NCBI GenBank assembly: GCA_030152985.1
Contig: JASLIE010000048.1
Location: forward strand, 1 to 12,774
DNA length: 12,774 nucleotides
Source: Bacillaceae bacterium
GTDB taxonomy: Bacteria > Bacillota > Bacilli > Bacillales > Amphibacillaceae
Direction of reading: 5' to 3'
Shown here piece after piece: positions 7,114 to 12,774 of this stretch; the stretch's first letter is position 1; every line of letters starts with the position of its first letter. The notes beneath the pieces were generated by a model. It worked only from the letters and a program-made list of their open reading frames with translations, ran no database searches and was not told the origin of the DNA. Made by a program: the position numbers and the translations under genes.

Positions 7114-8619
7114 ATGACAATAACTTTAGAAGATAAAATGAATCGAATATTTACACAAGGTCTTGAGATTATTAATGAACATAAAGCCCCAATCATTTTA
7201 GAATGGCGTCAAACACTTGATAACTTAGAGGATATTGGATCGAAGTCATATGAAGTAGGACTTAAAATATTTAAGTTTTATCAAGCTGTTTTATTTGATG
7301 TTAAAATAGAAAAAAAAGAATATTTACTTCAGTTAAAAGAGAAGTGGGAGAGTGAAGTTGGTTTTTCGCTAGCAAATCAGCGGATTATCCTTTTGTTTGA
7401 AGTTGGCGTTGAACGGAATATGAGTTCAAAACTCATAAATGATTATCTAGCTCTTCAGTCAGTTAGATATGTCTTATCTTCAATTAATAAAATGATAAAC
7501 TCAAGTTCGATTAGTAAACAATTTACAACAGACTACTTTTTAAACCATTTGACAGAAGCAAGACAACTTCCAATTGAATGGATTGTTGCAACTAAGCATA
7601 AGGATACTTATTATGTAGAAAGTGTCTACGGTGTAAAAGCTCAAGTTGAAAAAAGACTCAAACATTTACAAGCAGCTACTTTATTTGAGTTAAATGAATT
7701 TATTCATAAAAAAATGAATCAAGGCATAAATATCCTAGAAAAATCAATCATGCTGCCATTTGAAGATATGAGTTTGATTATTGCCTTAGAAGCTTCTACC
7801 TCTGAAGATATCATCCCATTTATTCATTATATCTTTCATTTGTTTAAACAAGGTAAAACGATTCATAATGAAACTTATTTTGAAGCGCAATGGAAAGATC
7901 CAGTTATTTTGTTTCATGACTATGTCATGACGGCTTCGACTTTTGAAAAAACGGTCAAGCATATTTCAGAAGGTTTTGTTAAATTACTTCCATTTGAAAG
8001 AGCAGCACTTTTTTCTTATTCAATGAAAGAAAAGAAAAGTTTTGGTTTAGCAGGTTATGAACTCGACTCTGAAGCTATAAAAAAAGTTGAAGAGCATCTA
8101 AATAATTTACCGATTATAGAAGACAGTATTGACTTATTAAGGCTATTTAGTGATGAGAGTACACGTTTTCAGCCAATTTATTTATCAGATGCCAAGCATG
8201 CATTTTCAAAAGAATATATTGAAAGTTTTAAAATGCGTTCATTGGTCATTGCGCCAATATTTACAGATACACACGGTCTTATTGGAGCAGTTTTACTGGA
8301 CCAAGGTGAGTATAAAAAATTTACGATTTCGCGTGAAACACGTGAGGCATTAATAAAATTTGGTCAAACAGCAGGTGAGAGTTTAGCTAAGTATAATTTG
8401 ATTGATTATGGTTTATACGAGGCGATTCCGACATTTTCACCTCGTGAGATTGAGGTGTTAAATTTAATGTCAGAAGGTCTTTCAACAATTGAATCTGCTA
8501 GAGAACTGAACCTGAGTGAGTATACGGTACGTGACTATGTGTCTGCTATTATGAAGAAAATGAGTGCAAATAATCGAACTGAAGCAGTCGCTAGAGCAAT
8601 TAGGAAGGGAATTATTTAA
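7114..8619 (+). CDS. LuxR-type transcriptional regulator with GAF-like domain
   Basis: A 501-residue DNA-binding protein. Residues 441-501 are a clear LuxR/NarL-type helix-turn-helix: FSPREIEVLNLMSEGLS opens it and SEYTVRDYVSAIMKKM is the recognition region, with the typical TVR..V..I..K pattern. Residues about 272-428 look like a GAF sensory domain (LLPFERAALFSY, SLVIAPIFTDTHGLIGAVLLD). The first about 260 residues are mostly helical and I do not recognise them. There is no receiver domain, so it is not a phosphorelay response regulator; a small ligand or a partner protein is the likely signal. ATG at 7114 is preceded by AGGAGG at 7101-7106. It is divergent from the YhgE-like gene with about 200 bases between starts, so it probably controls that gene. 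This is inference from arrangement. Confidence 0.88.
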   Translation: MTITLEDKMNRIFTQGLEIINEHKAPIILEWRQTLDNLEDIGSKSYEVGLKIFKFYQAVLFDVKIEKKEYLLQLKEKWESEVGFSLANQRIILLFEVGVERNMSSKLINDYLALQSVRYVLSSINKMINSSSISKQFTTDYFLNHLTEARQLPIEWIVATKHKDTYYVESVYGVKAQVEKRLKHLQAATLFELNEFIHKKMNQGINILEKSIMLPFEDMSLIIALEASTSEDIIPFIHYIFHLFKQGKTIHNETYFEAQWKDPVILFHDYVMTASTFEKTVKHISEGFVKLLPFERAALFSYSMKEKKSFGLAGYELDSEAIKKVEEHLNNLPIIEDSIDLLRLFSDESTRFQPIYLSDAKHAFSKEYIESFKMRSLVIAPIFTDTHGLIGAVLLDQGEYKKFTISRETREALIKFGQTAGESLAKYNLIDYGLYEAIPTFSPREIEVLNLMSEGLSTIESARELNLSEYTVRDYVSAIMKKMSANNRTEAVARAIRKGII

Positions 8620-8660
8620 ATCATGTTGTCAGATAACTGATTAAATTAATTGAGAAGAGA

Positions 8661-8688
8661 TTGACATCTAAAGGTCTTCCCTTAAACT
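8661..8688 (+). promoter_or_regulatory. Promoter of azlCD
   Basis: A perfect -35 TTGACA (8661-8666) is followed after 16 bases by TAAACT (8683-8688, four of six). Transcription would begin near 8695, leaving a short leader of about 25 bases, so there is no room for a T-box or other leader riboswitch. Confidence 0.6.
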
Positions 8689-8720
8689 AGAACATAGAAG
8701 GTTTATTTGAGGTGAAGATT

Positions 8721-9425
8721 TTGGAAGAGACGTGGAATGAGAAAACTTATTTTATTGAAGGTATTAAAGCAGCAATCCCGACACTAATTGGTTACATAAG
8801 CATCGGTCTTTCATTTGGAATTGTTGGAAGTGTGTCGGGATTCAGTGTGCTTGAAATCGCACTGGTATCATTGCTTGTTTATGCAGGAGCGGGTCAGTTT
8901 ATTTTATTTGCTTTATTTATCGCCAATACACCAGCAGCGGCTATTGTATTTACGATATTCATTGTTAATTTTAGACACCTGCTTATGGGGTTATCAGTTG
9001 CGCCTTATTTAACCCAAAATTCTTTGCTAAGAAATATTGGCTTTGGGACACTTTTGACAGATGAAACATTTGGTGTTGCAATTACAGAAATTATGAATAA
9101 AGAAAAGTTGAACGGTTATTGGATGGATGGTTTAAATTTAACTGCTTATATTTCATGGGTGCTTGCATGTGTCATAGGTGGATATTTAGGAAACTGGATA
9201 CCTGAGGCGGATAAGTTTGGTCTTGATTTTGCCCTTGTAGCTATGTTTGTAGCTTTAGTTATTTTGCAGTTATCAAGTTTAAGTGGTAAAGTGATGCATT
9301 ATTTAAAACTCATTCTTCTAACCTTGCTTGTGATTTATCTATTAATGCATTTAATATCTGTTCATTTAGCTGTCTTACTGACCACATTAATTGTCTCTGC
9401 GGTAGGGGTGGTGACTGAAAAATGA
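8721..9425 (+). CDS. azlC: AzlC-family branched-chain amino acid export permease, large subunit
   Basis: A 234-residue polytopic membrane protein of the AzlC family, which with AzlD forms an exporter for branched-chain amino acids and analogues such as azaleucine. Family signs are GIKAAIPTLIGYISIGLSFGI near the N-terminus, the YAGAGQF motif, the NFRHLLMG motif and LTDETFGVA. There are about five to six membrane helices. I prefer TTG at 8721, because GAGGTGA (8709-8715) is a strong ribosome binding site five bases upstream. The in-frame GTG at 8712 lies within that site and is unlikely to be used. The stop overlaps the azlD start in ATGA. A promoter directly upstream makes azlCD an independent two-gene operon. 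No Lrp-type regulator (AzlB) is present nearby. Confidence 0.92.
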   Translation: MEETWNEKTYFIEGIKAAIPTLIGYISIGLSFGIVGSVSGFSVLEIALVSLLVYAGAGQFILFALFIANTPAAAIVFTIFIVNFRHLLMGLSVAPYLTQNSLLRNIGFGTLLTDETFGVAITEIMNKEKLNGYWMDGLNLTAYISWVLACVIGGYLGNWIPEADKFGLDFALVAMFVALVILQLSSLSGKVMHYLKLILLTLLVIYLLMHLISVHLAVLLTTLIVSAVGVVTEK

Positions 9426-9745
9426 CTTTAGATATGAATTTATTTTGGATTATTATTGGTGCAGCAATTGTCACCTGGATTCCGCGAATCACACCATTTA
9501 TTTTTGTTCGAAAAGTAGCTTTACCAGATGTTGTCATGCGCTTTTTAAAGTATGTGCCAATTAGTATACTAAGTGCCTTAGTGTTCAGTAATTTATTTGT
9601 TCAAACAGAACAAGGGGTAGGGGTTGATTGGTCAATCTTTTTTGCATTAATTCCAACAGTTTTAATCGCTATTTGGACAAAAAGCCTCTCTCTAACTGTG
9701 ATTATTGGTGTTATTTCAATGGGGTTAATTCGTTTATTTATTTAA
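9422..9745 (+). CDS. azlD: AzlD-family small subunit of branched-chain amino acid exporter
   Basis: A 107-residue protein with about four membrane helices, the normal length for AzlD. The family signature is the TWIPRITPF segment after the first helix, followed by a helix ending in FLKYVPISILSALVF. It pairs with AzlC to form the exporter. The ATG start lies inside the azlC stop region (ATGA overlap), so translation is coupled, and GGTGGTGA upstream can act as the ribosome binding site. The stop codon touches the stem of a terminator. Confidence 0.92.
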   Translation: MTLDMNLFWIIIGAAIVTWIPRITPFIFVRKVALPDVVMRFLKYVPISILSALVFSNLFVQTEQGVGVDWSIFFALIPTVLIAIWTKSLSLTVIIGVISMGLIRLFI

Positions 9746-9778
9746 AACAGGCTTGTTCTATTTGAACAAGCCTGTTTT
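9744..9778. terminator. Bidirectional intrinsic terminator after azlD
   Basis: A perfect hairpin with 15-bp arms (9744-9758 and 9764-9778, core ACAGGCTTGTTC) and a five-base loop, flanked by A4 on the left and a T6 run on the right. It begins in the azlD stop codon and ends one base before the end of the minus-strand methionine sulfoxide reductase gene, so it serves both. Confidence 0.94.
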
Positions 9779-10246
9779 TTAAATATAAACTTCAATTTGT
9801 TGCATAAGTCGAGCAACAATCTCTTCTAAATAAGTTTGATCTGTTGCATCAAAGCGATTTAAAATAGGACTATCGATATCTAAGACGCCGTAAACAGAGC
9901 CATTTGTTTTAAGTGGAATAACGATTTCAGACTTACTTTTTGCATCACATACGATATGTCCTGGAAAAAGATCGACATTATCAACACGAATTGTTTCTTG
10001 TTTAGCATAGGCAGTTCCGCAGACGCCCTTATTTGCTTGAATGCGAATACAAGCTGGCAATCCTTGAAAAGGTCCAAGTACGAGTTCTGTTTCCTTCCAT
10101 AAATAAAATCCAACCCAATTAATTTCAGGTAAATATTGATTTAGCAAGGCAGATGTATTAGCTAAGTTCGCTGTGATATCAGCTTCGTCAGAAATAAGCG
10201 CATCGAGTTGCATCATAATTTGTTTATATTTATCAACTTTGGACAT
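9779..10246 (-). CDS. msrC: Free methionine-(R)-sulfoxide reductase (GAF-domain fRMsr)
   Basis: A 155-residue single-GAF protein that reduces free L-methionine-(R)-sulfoxide, part of oxidative damage repair. The three catalytic cysteines are present: Cys66 (PACIRI), Cys76 (GVCGTA) and Cys100 (HIVCDA). Their spacing of 10 and 24 residues is identical to the three catalytic cysteines of the Escherichia coli enzyme (84, 94, 118). INWVGFYLW near residue 42 and SEIVIPL followed by GVLDIDSP are also typical. Start ATG at 10246 has AAAGGAG at 10254-10260 upstream. It is a single-gene unit, divergent from the metal efflux operon and convergent with azlD. The Bacillus equivalent is known as YtsP. Confidence 0.95.
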   Translation of the reverse strand: MSKVDKYKQIMMQLDALISDEADITANLANTSALLNQYLPEINWVGFYLWKETELVLGPFQGLPACIRIQANKGVCGTAYAKQETIRVDNVDLFPGHIVCDAKSKSEIVIPLKTNGSVYGVLDIDSPILNRFDATDQTYLEEIVARLMQQIEVYI

Positions 10247-10278
10247 TGTTTAGCTCCTTTAAAATGAGTGATAAATCT

Positions 10279-10284
10279 ATTATA
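10279..10284 (-). promoter_or_regulatory. -10 box of the methionine sulfoxide reductase gene
   Basis: A perfect TATAAT on the minus strand, about 33 bases before the start codon. The matching -35 region (about 10301-10307) is poor, so the promoter is only partly supported. It lies back to back with the promoter of the metal efflux operon. Confidence 0.5.
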
Positions 10285-10309
10285 CCTAAAAAGAGCAATA
10301 AAAAACGGA

Positions 10310-10338
10310 TTGACATGCTAATAAAAAAATGTTAAATT
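10310..10338 (+). promoter_or_regulatory. Promoter of the czcD-czrA operon
   Basis: A perfect -35 TTGACA (10310-10315) and a -10 TAAATT (10333-10338) separated by 17 bases. TGT directly before the -10 makes an extended -10 element. Transcription would start at about 10345, inside the operator that follows. Confidence 0.75.
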
Positions 10339-10339
10339 A

Positions 10340-10363
10340 ATATATGAACATATATTCATATAT
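10340..10363. promoter_or_regulatory. ArsR/SmtB-type (CzrA) operator
   Basis: An inverted repeat with 9-bp arms, ATATATGAA (10340-10348) and TTCATATAT (10355-10363), around CATATA. This is the classic 12-2-12-type ATATGAA-N6-TTCATAT site bound by ArsR/SmtB metal repressors. It abuts the -10 and covers the expected transcription start, so a bound repressor would block initiation. The matching repressor is the second gene of the operon, giving autoregulation. Confidence 0.88.
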
Positions 10364-10395
10364 AAGCGAATGAATGAGGCTAAGAGGAGGTCAAG

Positions 10396-11313
10396 ATGAA
10401 TAATAAACGAACATTACTCATATCTTTCCTTATTATTACAAGTTATATGGTTGTTGAGGTTATTGGTGGAATTTTAACAAATAGTTTAGCACTTTTATCA
10501 GATGCAGGACATATGCTATCAGATTCGATTGCCTTAGGAATTGCTTTATTAGCCTTTGTATTCGCAGAAAGAAAGGCCACGCAGGCTAAAACATTTGGTT
10601 ATAAACGATTTGAAATTTTAGCTGCGACTTTAAATGGCTTTACTTTACTTGCTGTATCACTCTATATCTTCTATGAGGCAATTAAGCGTTTCTCAAATCC
10701 TCCGGAGGTCGCTACAACCGGCATGTTAGTTATTAGTGTGATTGGTTTATTTGTGAATATACTCGTCGCATTTATTATGCACCGGAATGCAGATACTGAA
10801 AACAATCTAAATATGCGTGGTGCCTATTTACATGTGATTAGCGACATGCTTGGATCAGTTGGGGCAATTATTGCTGCGCTTTCGATTATCTTTTTTGGTT
10901 GGGCTTGGGCCGATCCATTAGCAAGTGTTTTAGTTGCGATTTTAGTTTTACGAAGTGGTTATAAGGTTTCTAAGTCCTCACTTTCGATTTTAATGGAAAG
11001 TACACCTGAACATATTAATTTAGATGAAGTCATTCAGTTAATTGAAGGTCATGAGAAGATAAATAATATACATGATTTACATGTGTGGACAATTACGAGT
11101 AATTTCCATGCTTTAACTGCGCATCTTGTAGTAGACGAGGAGATGAAAGTTTTTGAAGTTGACCAATTAAGAGAAGACATTACTAAAGAAATTGAACATT
11201 TAGATATTCAACATATCACACTTCAATTTGAAGCAAGACATCAGCACGGTGAGCAAGTTTTATGTACACATGAAGTAGATTTATCAAATTCACACGGTCA
11301 TCACCATCATTAA
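10396..11313 (+). CDS. czcD: Cation diffusion facilitator, Zn/Co/Cd efflux (CzcD family)
   Basis: A 305-residue CDF transporter that exports Zn(II) and related divalent metals in exchange for protons. There are six membrane helices in the N-terminal two thirds. The metal site in the membrane is formed by LLSDAGHMLSD in helix 2 (His39, Asp43, with Asp36 nearby) and HVISD in helix 5 (His146, Asp150), the H-x3-D pattern of Zn-type members. The cytoplasmic C-terminal domain contains HDLHVWTITS and ends in a histidine-rich tail (HGHHHH) that may bind metal. ATG at 10396 follows GAGGAGGT at 10384-10391. It is the first gene of an operon with a CzrA-type repressor 10 bases downstream, which supports zinc or cobalt as inducer. 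Cadmium is also possible. Confidence 0.95.
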   Translation: MNNKRTLLISFLIITSYMVVEVIGGILTNSLALLSDAGHMLSDSIALGIALLAFVFAERKATQAKTFGYKRFEILAATLNGFTLLAVSLYIFYEAIKRFSNPPEVATTGMLVISVIGLFVNILVAFIMHRNADTENNLNMRGAYLHVISDMLGSVGAIIAALSIIFFGWAWADPLASVLVAILVLRSGYKVSKSSLSILMESTPEHINLDEVIQLIEGHEKINNIHDLHVWTITSNFHALTAHLVVDEEMKVFEVDQLREDITKEIEHLDIQHITLQFEARHQHGEQVLCTHEVDLSNSHGHHHH

Positions 11314-11323
11314 AGGAGGAAGC

Positions 11324-11632
11324 GTGTTGAAAGAATGTTACCTAGATGAGATTAGCCATGAAAGCTTGCAAACAGTGACAGAGTTATTTAAAGCCTTAAG
11401 TGACCCAACGCGTGTTAAGATTTTGAATTTAATTTGTGAAAAAGAACATGCTGTGAACCAAATTGTTGAAGCACTTAGTTTGAGTCAATCGAATGTTTCG
11501 CATCAATTAAGAGTACTTCGCGACAAAAATTTAGTCACATCAAGAAGAGAAGGTCGTGTCATTTATTATAAAATTGCAGATGAGCATGTGATTCAAATCC
11601 TGTATCAAGCGATCGAACATGTGCAACATTAA
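11324..11632 (+). CDS. czrA: CzrA-type ArsR-family Zn(II)/Co(II)-sensing repressor
   Basis: A 102-residue ArsR/SmtB repressor. The winged helix-turn-helix is at about residues 45-80 (VNQIVEALSLSQSNVSHQLRVLRD, then the wing RREGRVIYYKI). The last helix holds Asp86, His88, His99 and His102, the D-x-H-x10-H-x2-H spacing of the alpha5 zinc site of Staphylococcus aureus CzrA (84, 86, 97, 100). The cysteine-rich alpha3 site of arsenic and cadmium sensors is absent. The start is GTG at 11324 or TTG at 11327; AAGGAGG at 11313-11319 is four or seven bases away, so TTG is a real alternative. It should bind the operator upstream of czcD and release it when zinc or cobalt rises. Confidence 0.94.
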   Translation: MLKECYLDEISHESLQTVTELFKALSDPTRVKILNLICEKEHAVNQIVEALSLSQSNVSHQLRVLRDKNLVTSRREGRVIYYKIADEHVIQILYQAIEHVQH

Positions 11633-11639
11633 TCAAACA

Positions 11640-11679
11640 AAAGGCAGTAAATTATTAAGTTTAATAATTTACTGCCTTT
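11640..11679. terminator. Bidirectional hairpin between czrA and the KamA-family gene
   Basis: A perfect inverted repeat with 19-bp arms (11640-11658 and 11661-11679, core AAAGGCAGTAAATTATTAA) and a two-base centre, so the innermost pairs will open. The T-runs on both sides are short (three), so it may be a weaker terminator than the other two. It lies 7 bases after the czrA stop and 8 bases from the end of the convergent gene. Confidence 0.8.
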
Positions 11680-11687
11680 GACTATGA

Positions 11688-12774
11688 CTATCTTCTTCTT
11701 TTTCTCTGTTGTGGCATATCAGTCATTTCATTGACAGAAACAACTTCATCTGTACGTTTTTTAGGTTGTTCCCAGTAAGCTTCATTTCCTGGTAAGTCAT
11801 CAAACCAAGCGGCATGGTCTGGACAGTCAAGTATCATGAACTTACCATATTCATTGTCACGTGATTGATGGAATTTTAGATAAGCTTTCCCATCTTCAAT
11901 CGCAAGAATTTCAACTTTTCCAGCAGTATGACTCATTGAAAGACGAACTCGTTTTCCGAGTCCTGATGTCTTTGCTTTAGCAGCTTCAACAAGATCATAG
12001 GCTTCTTTTAAAGATAAGACAAAGTCTTCATTTCCTCTAACAGGTCTGTTAATAAAGAAGTAATAAGGGGTAACACCAGCCCATGAGAGTTTATCAAGCA
12101 GCTCAGCTAATACATTTGGATCGTCATTAATTCCTTTTAAAACAGGCGTTTGGTTGACGACGATTGCTCCAGCATCATGTAAGGCTTGAAAAGCTTTGTA
12201 TGCTTCAGGTGTAATTTCACGTGGGTGATTAATATGTGCCATAATATAAATTCGCTTTTCTGGTGTAGAATGTTTCTTAATGACCTCAAGTAACTCCTTG
12301 TCTTCATAAATACGCATTGGATTAAAGGCGGGTAATTTAGAACCAATTCGAATAATTTTCACGTGGTCAATTTCTCTCAAACGTTCAAAAATCATATCAA
12401 GTCGCCGTGCAGCTAAAATTAAAGGATCACCACCTGTGAGTAAAACGTTATTAATCTCAGGATGTTCACTAATGTATTTTAAACCAGGTTCAACATCAAC
12501 GAGCGCTTCTTTGACATCATTTCTAAATAAACGTTTACGGAAACAGTAACGGCAGTATGCACCACAGACTTCGGAACAAATGAGTAAGGCTGTTGTTTTG
12601 TACTTATGCTGACAGCCTGGAACTACATAATTCGTGTCTTCATCAGATGCATCCCATCTGCCATAATCATTTAATTCATTTTCATTTGGAATGACGAGCT
12701 TACGAATCGGGTCCTGTGGATCTTCCCAGTCAATTAAACCTAGATAATAATCATTGACCCGAAAGACAAACTTA
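11688..12774 (-). CDS. KamA-family radical SAM protein (lysine 2,3-aminomutase-like), 3' part
   Basis: The C-terminal 361 residues of a KamA-family radical SAM protein; the frame stays open to the window edge, so the true start lies beyond base 12774 and the methionine at 12395 is internal. The radical SAM motif CGAYCRYC (12543-12566) supplies the three cysteines for the 4Fe-4S cluster, and LLTGGDPL is the SAM-binding GGD element. Lysine 2,3-aminomutases move the alpha-amino group to the beta carbon using PLP and SAM. However, the PLP-lysine motif PGGGGK is replaced by SHTAGK, and the region around the substrate aspartate reads INRPVRGNEDF. Lysine is therefore an unlikely substrate. The C-terminus is very basic (QQRKRRR). 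It is convergent with czrA. Confidence 0.88.
   Translation of the reverse strand, partial: KFVFRVNDYYLGLIDWEDPQDPIRKLVIPNENELNDYGRWDASDEDTNYVVPGCQHKYKTTALLICSEVCGAYCRYCFRKRLFRNDVKEALVDVEPGLKYISEHPEINNVLLTGGDPLILAARRLDMIFERLREIDHVKIIRIGSKLPAFNPMRIYEDKELLEVIKKHSTPEKRIYIMAHINHPREITPEAYKAFQALHDAGAIVVNQTPVLKGINDDPNVLAELLDKLSWAGVTPYYFFINRPVRGNEDFVLSLKEAYDLVEAAKAKTSGLGKRVRLSMSHTAGKVEILAIEDGKAYLKFHQSRDNEYGKFMILDCPDHAAWFDDLPGNEAYWEQPKKRTDEVVSVNEMTDMPQQRKRRR

Noticed and set aside
8150..8353. Plus-strand open frame inside the LuxR-type gene
   Set aside because: It overlaps the conserved GAF-like region in another frame and its product shows no family features.
3897..8619. YhgE-like gene plus neighbours as a type VII secretion locus (EsaA/YueB)
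   Set aside because: No WXG100 protein, EssC ATPase, EssB or other secretion component is present around it, so only distant family relation is claimed.
8620..8720. Possible terminator or T-box leader between the LuxR-type gene and azlC
   Set aside because: The only inverted repeats (for example TCAG-ATAA-CTGA, and GAAGA/TCTTC around the -35) are too short and have no T-run. The predicted leader of about 25 bases is too short for a T-box.
9310..9537. Minus-strand open frame spanning the azlC-azlD junction
   Set aside because: Both azl genes are clear family members across this stretch, and the opposite-strand product is not recognisable.

Overview
The window looks like chromosomal DNA of a low-GC Gram-positive bacterium (Bacillota, most likely a Bacillaceae-type organism). 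The composition is AT-rich, ribosome binding sites are strong AGGAGG type, TTG and GTG starts are frequent, and there are CcpA-type cre-like sites. The gene families (YhgE/Pip, AzlCD, CzrA/CzcD, a FadR-like TetR regulator) also fit. I see no rRNA or tRNA genes, CRISPR array, transposon or phage genes. Genus cannot be settled from the sequence alone.

Region 1 (1-3894, + strand) is a tightly packed fatty-acid degradation operon. It holds the 3' end of an acyl-CoA synthetase, a thiolase, a 3-hydroxyacyl-CoA dehydrogenase, a TetR regulator (probably FadR-like) and a metallo-beta-lactamase-fold hydrolase. The first three genes overlap by ATGA junctions. A 16-bp-stem hairpin closes the operon and also serves the convergent gene.

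Region 2 (3897-8619) is a divergent pair. On the minus strand is a very long YhgE/Pip-family membrane protein (1003 residues from my preferred start) whose extracytoplasmic part carries two different tandem arrays, both with an exact 28-residue period. On the plus strand is a LuxR-type regulator with a GAF-like domain and an unrecognised N-terminal half. The roughly 200 bp between the two starts hold a good minus-strand promoter, two cre-like sites and two dyads. This is the most interesting part of the window.

Region 3 (8661-9778) is an azlC-azlD pair (branched-chain amino acid exporter) with its own promoter, followed by a terminator shared with a convergent free-methionine-(R)-sulfoxide reductase gene (9779-10246).

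Region 4 (10310-11679) is a zinc/cobalt resistance operon: a cation diffusion facilitator followed by a CzrA-type ArsR repressor. A near-perfect ArsR/SmtB operator sits at the expected transcription start. A long shared hairpin follows.

Region 5 (11688-12774, minus) is the 3' part of a KamA-family radical SAM gene that runs off the window. It has the radical SAM cysteines but appears to lack the residues that bind lysine in true lysine 2,3-aminomutase, so its substrate is probably different.

All three convergent gene junctions carry a compact bidirectional hairpin, and every intergenic stretch is under 250 bp.
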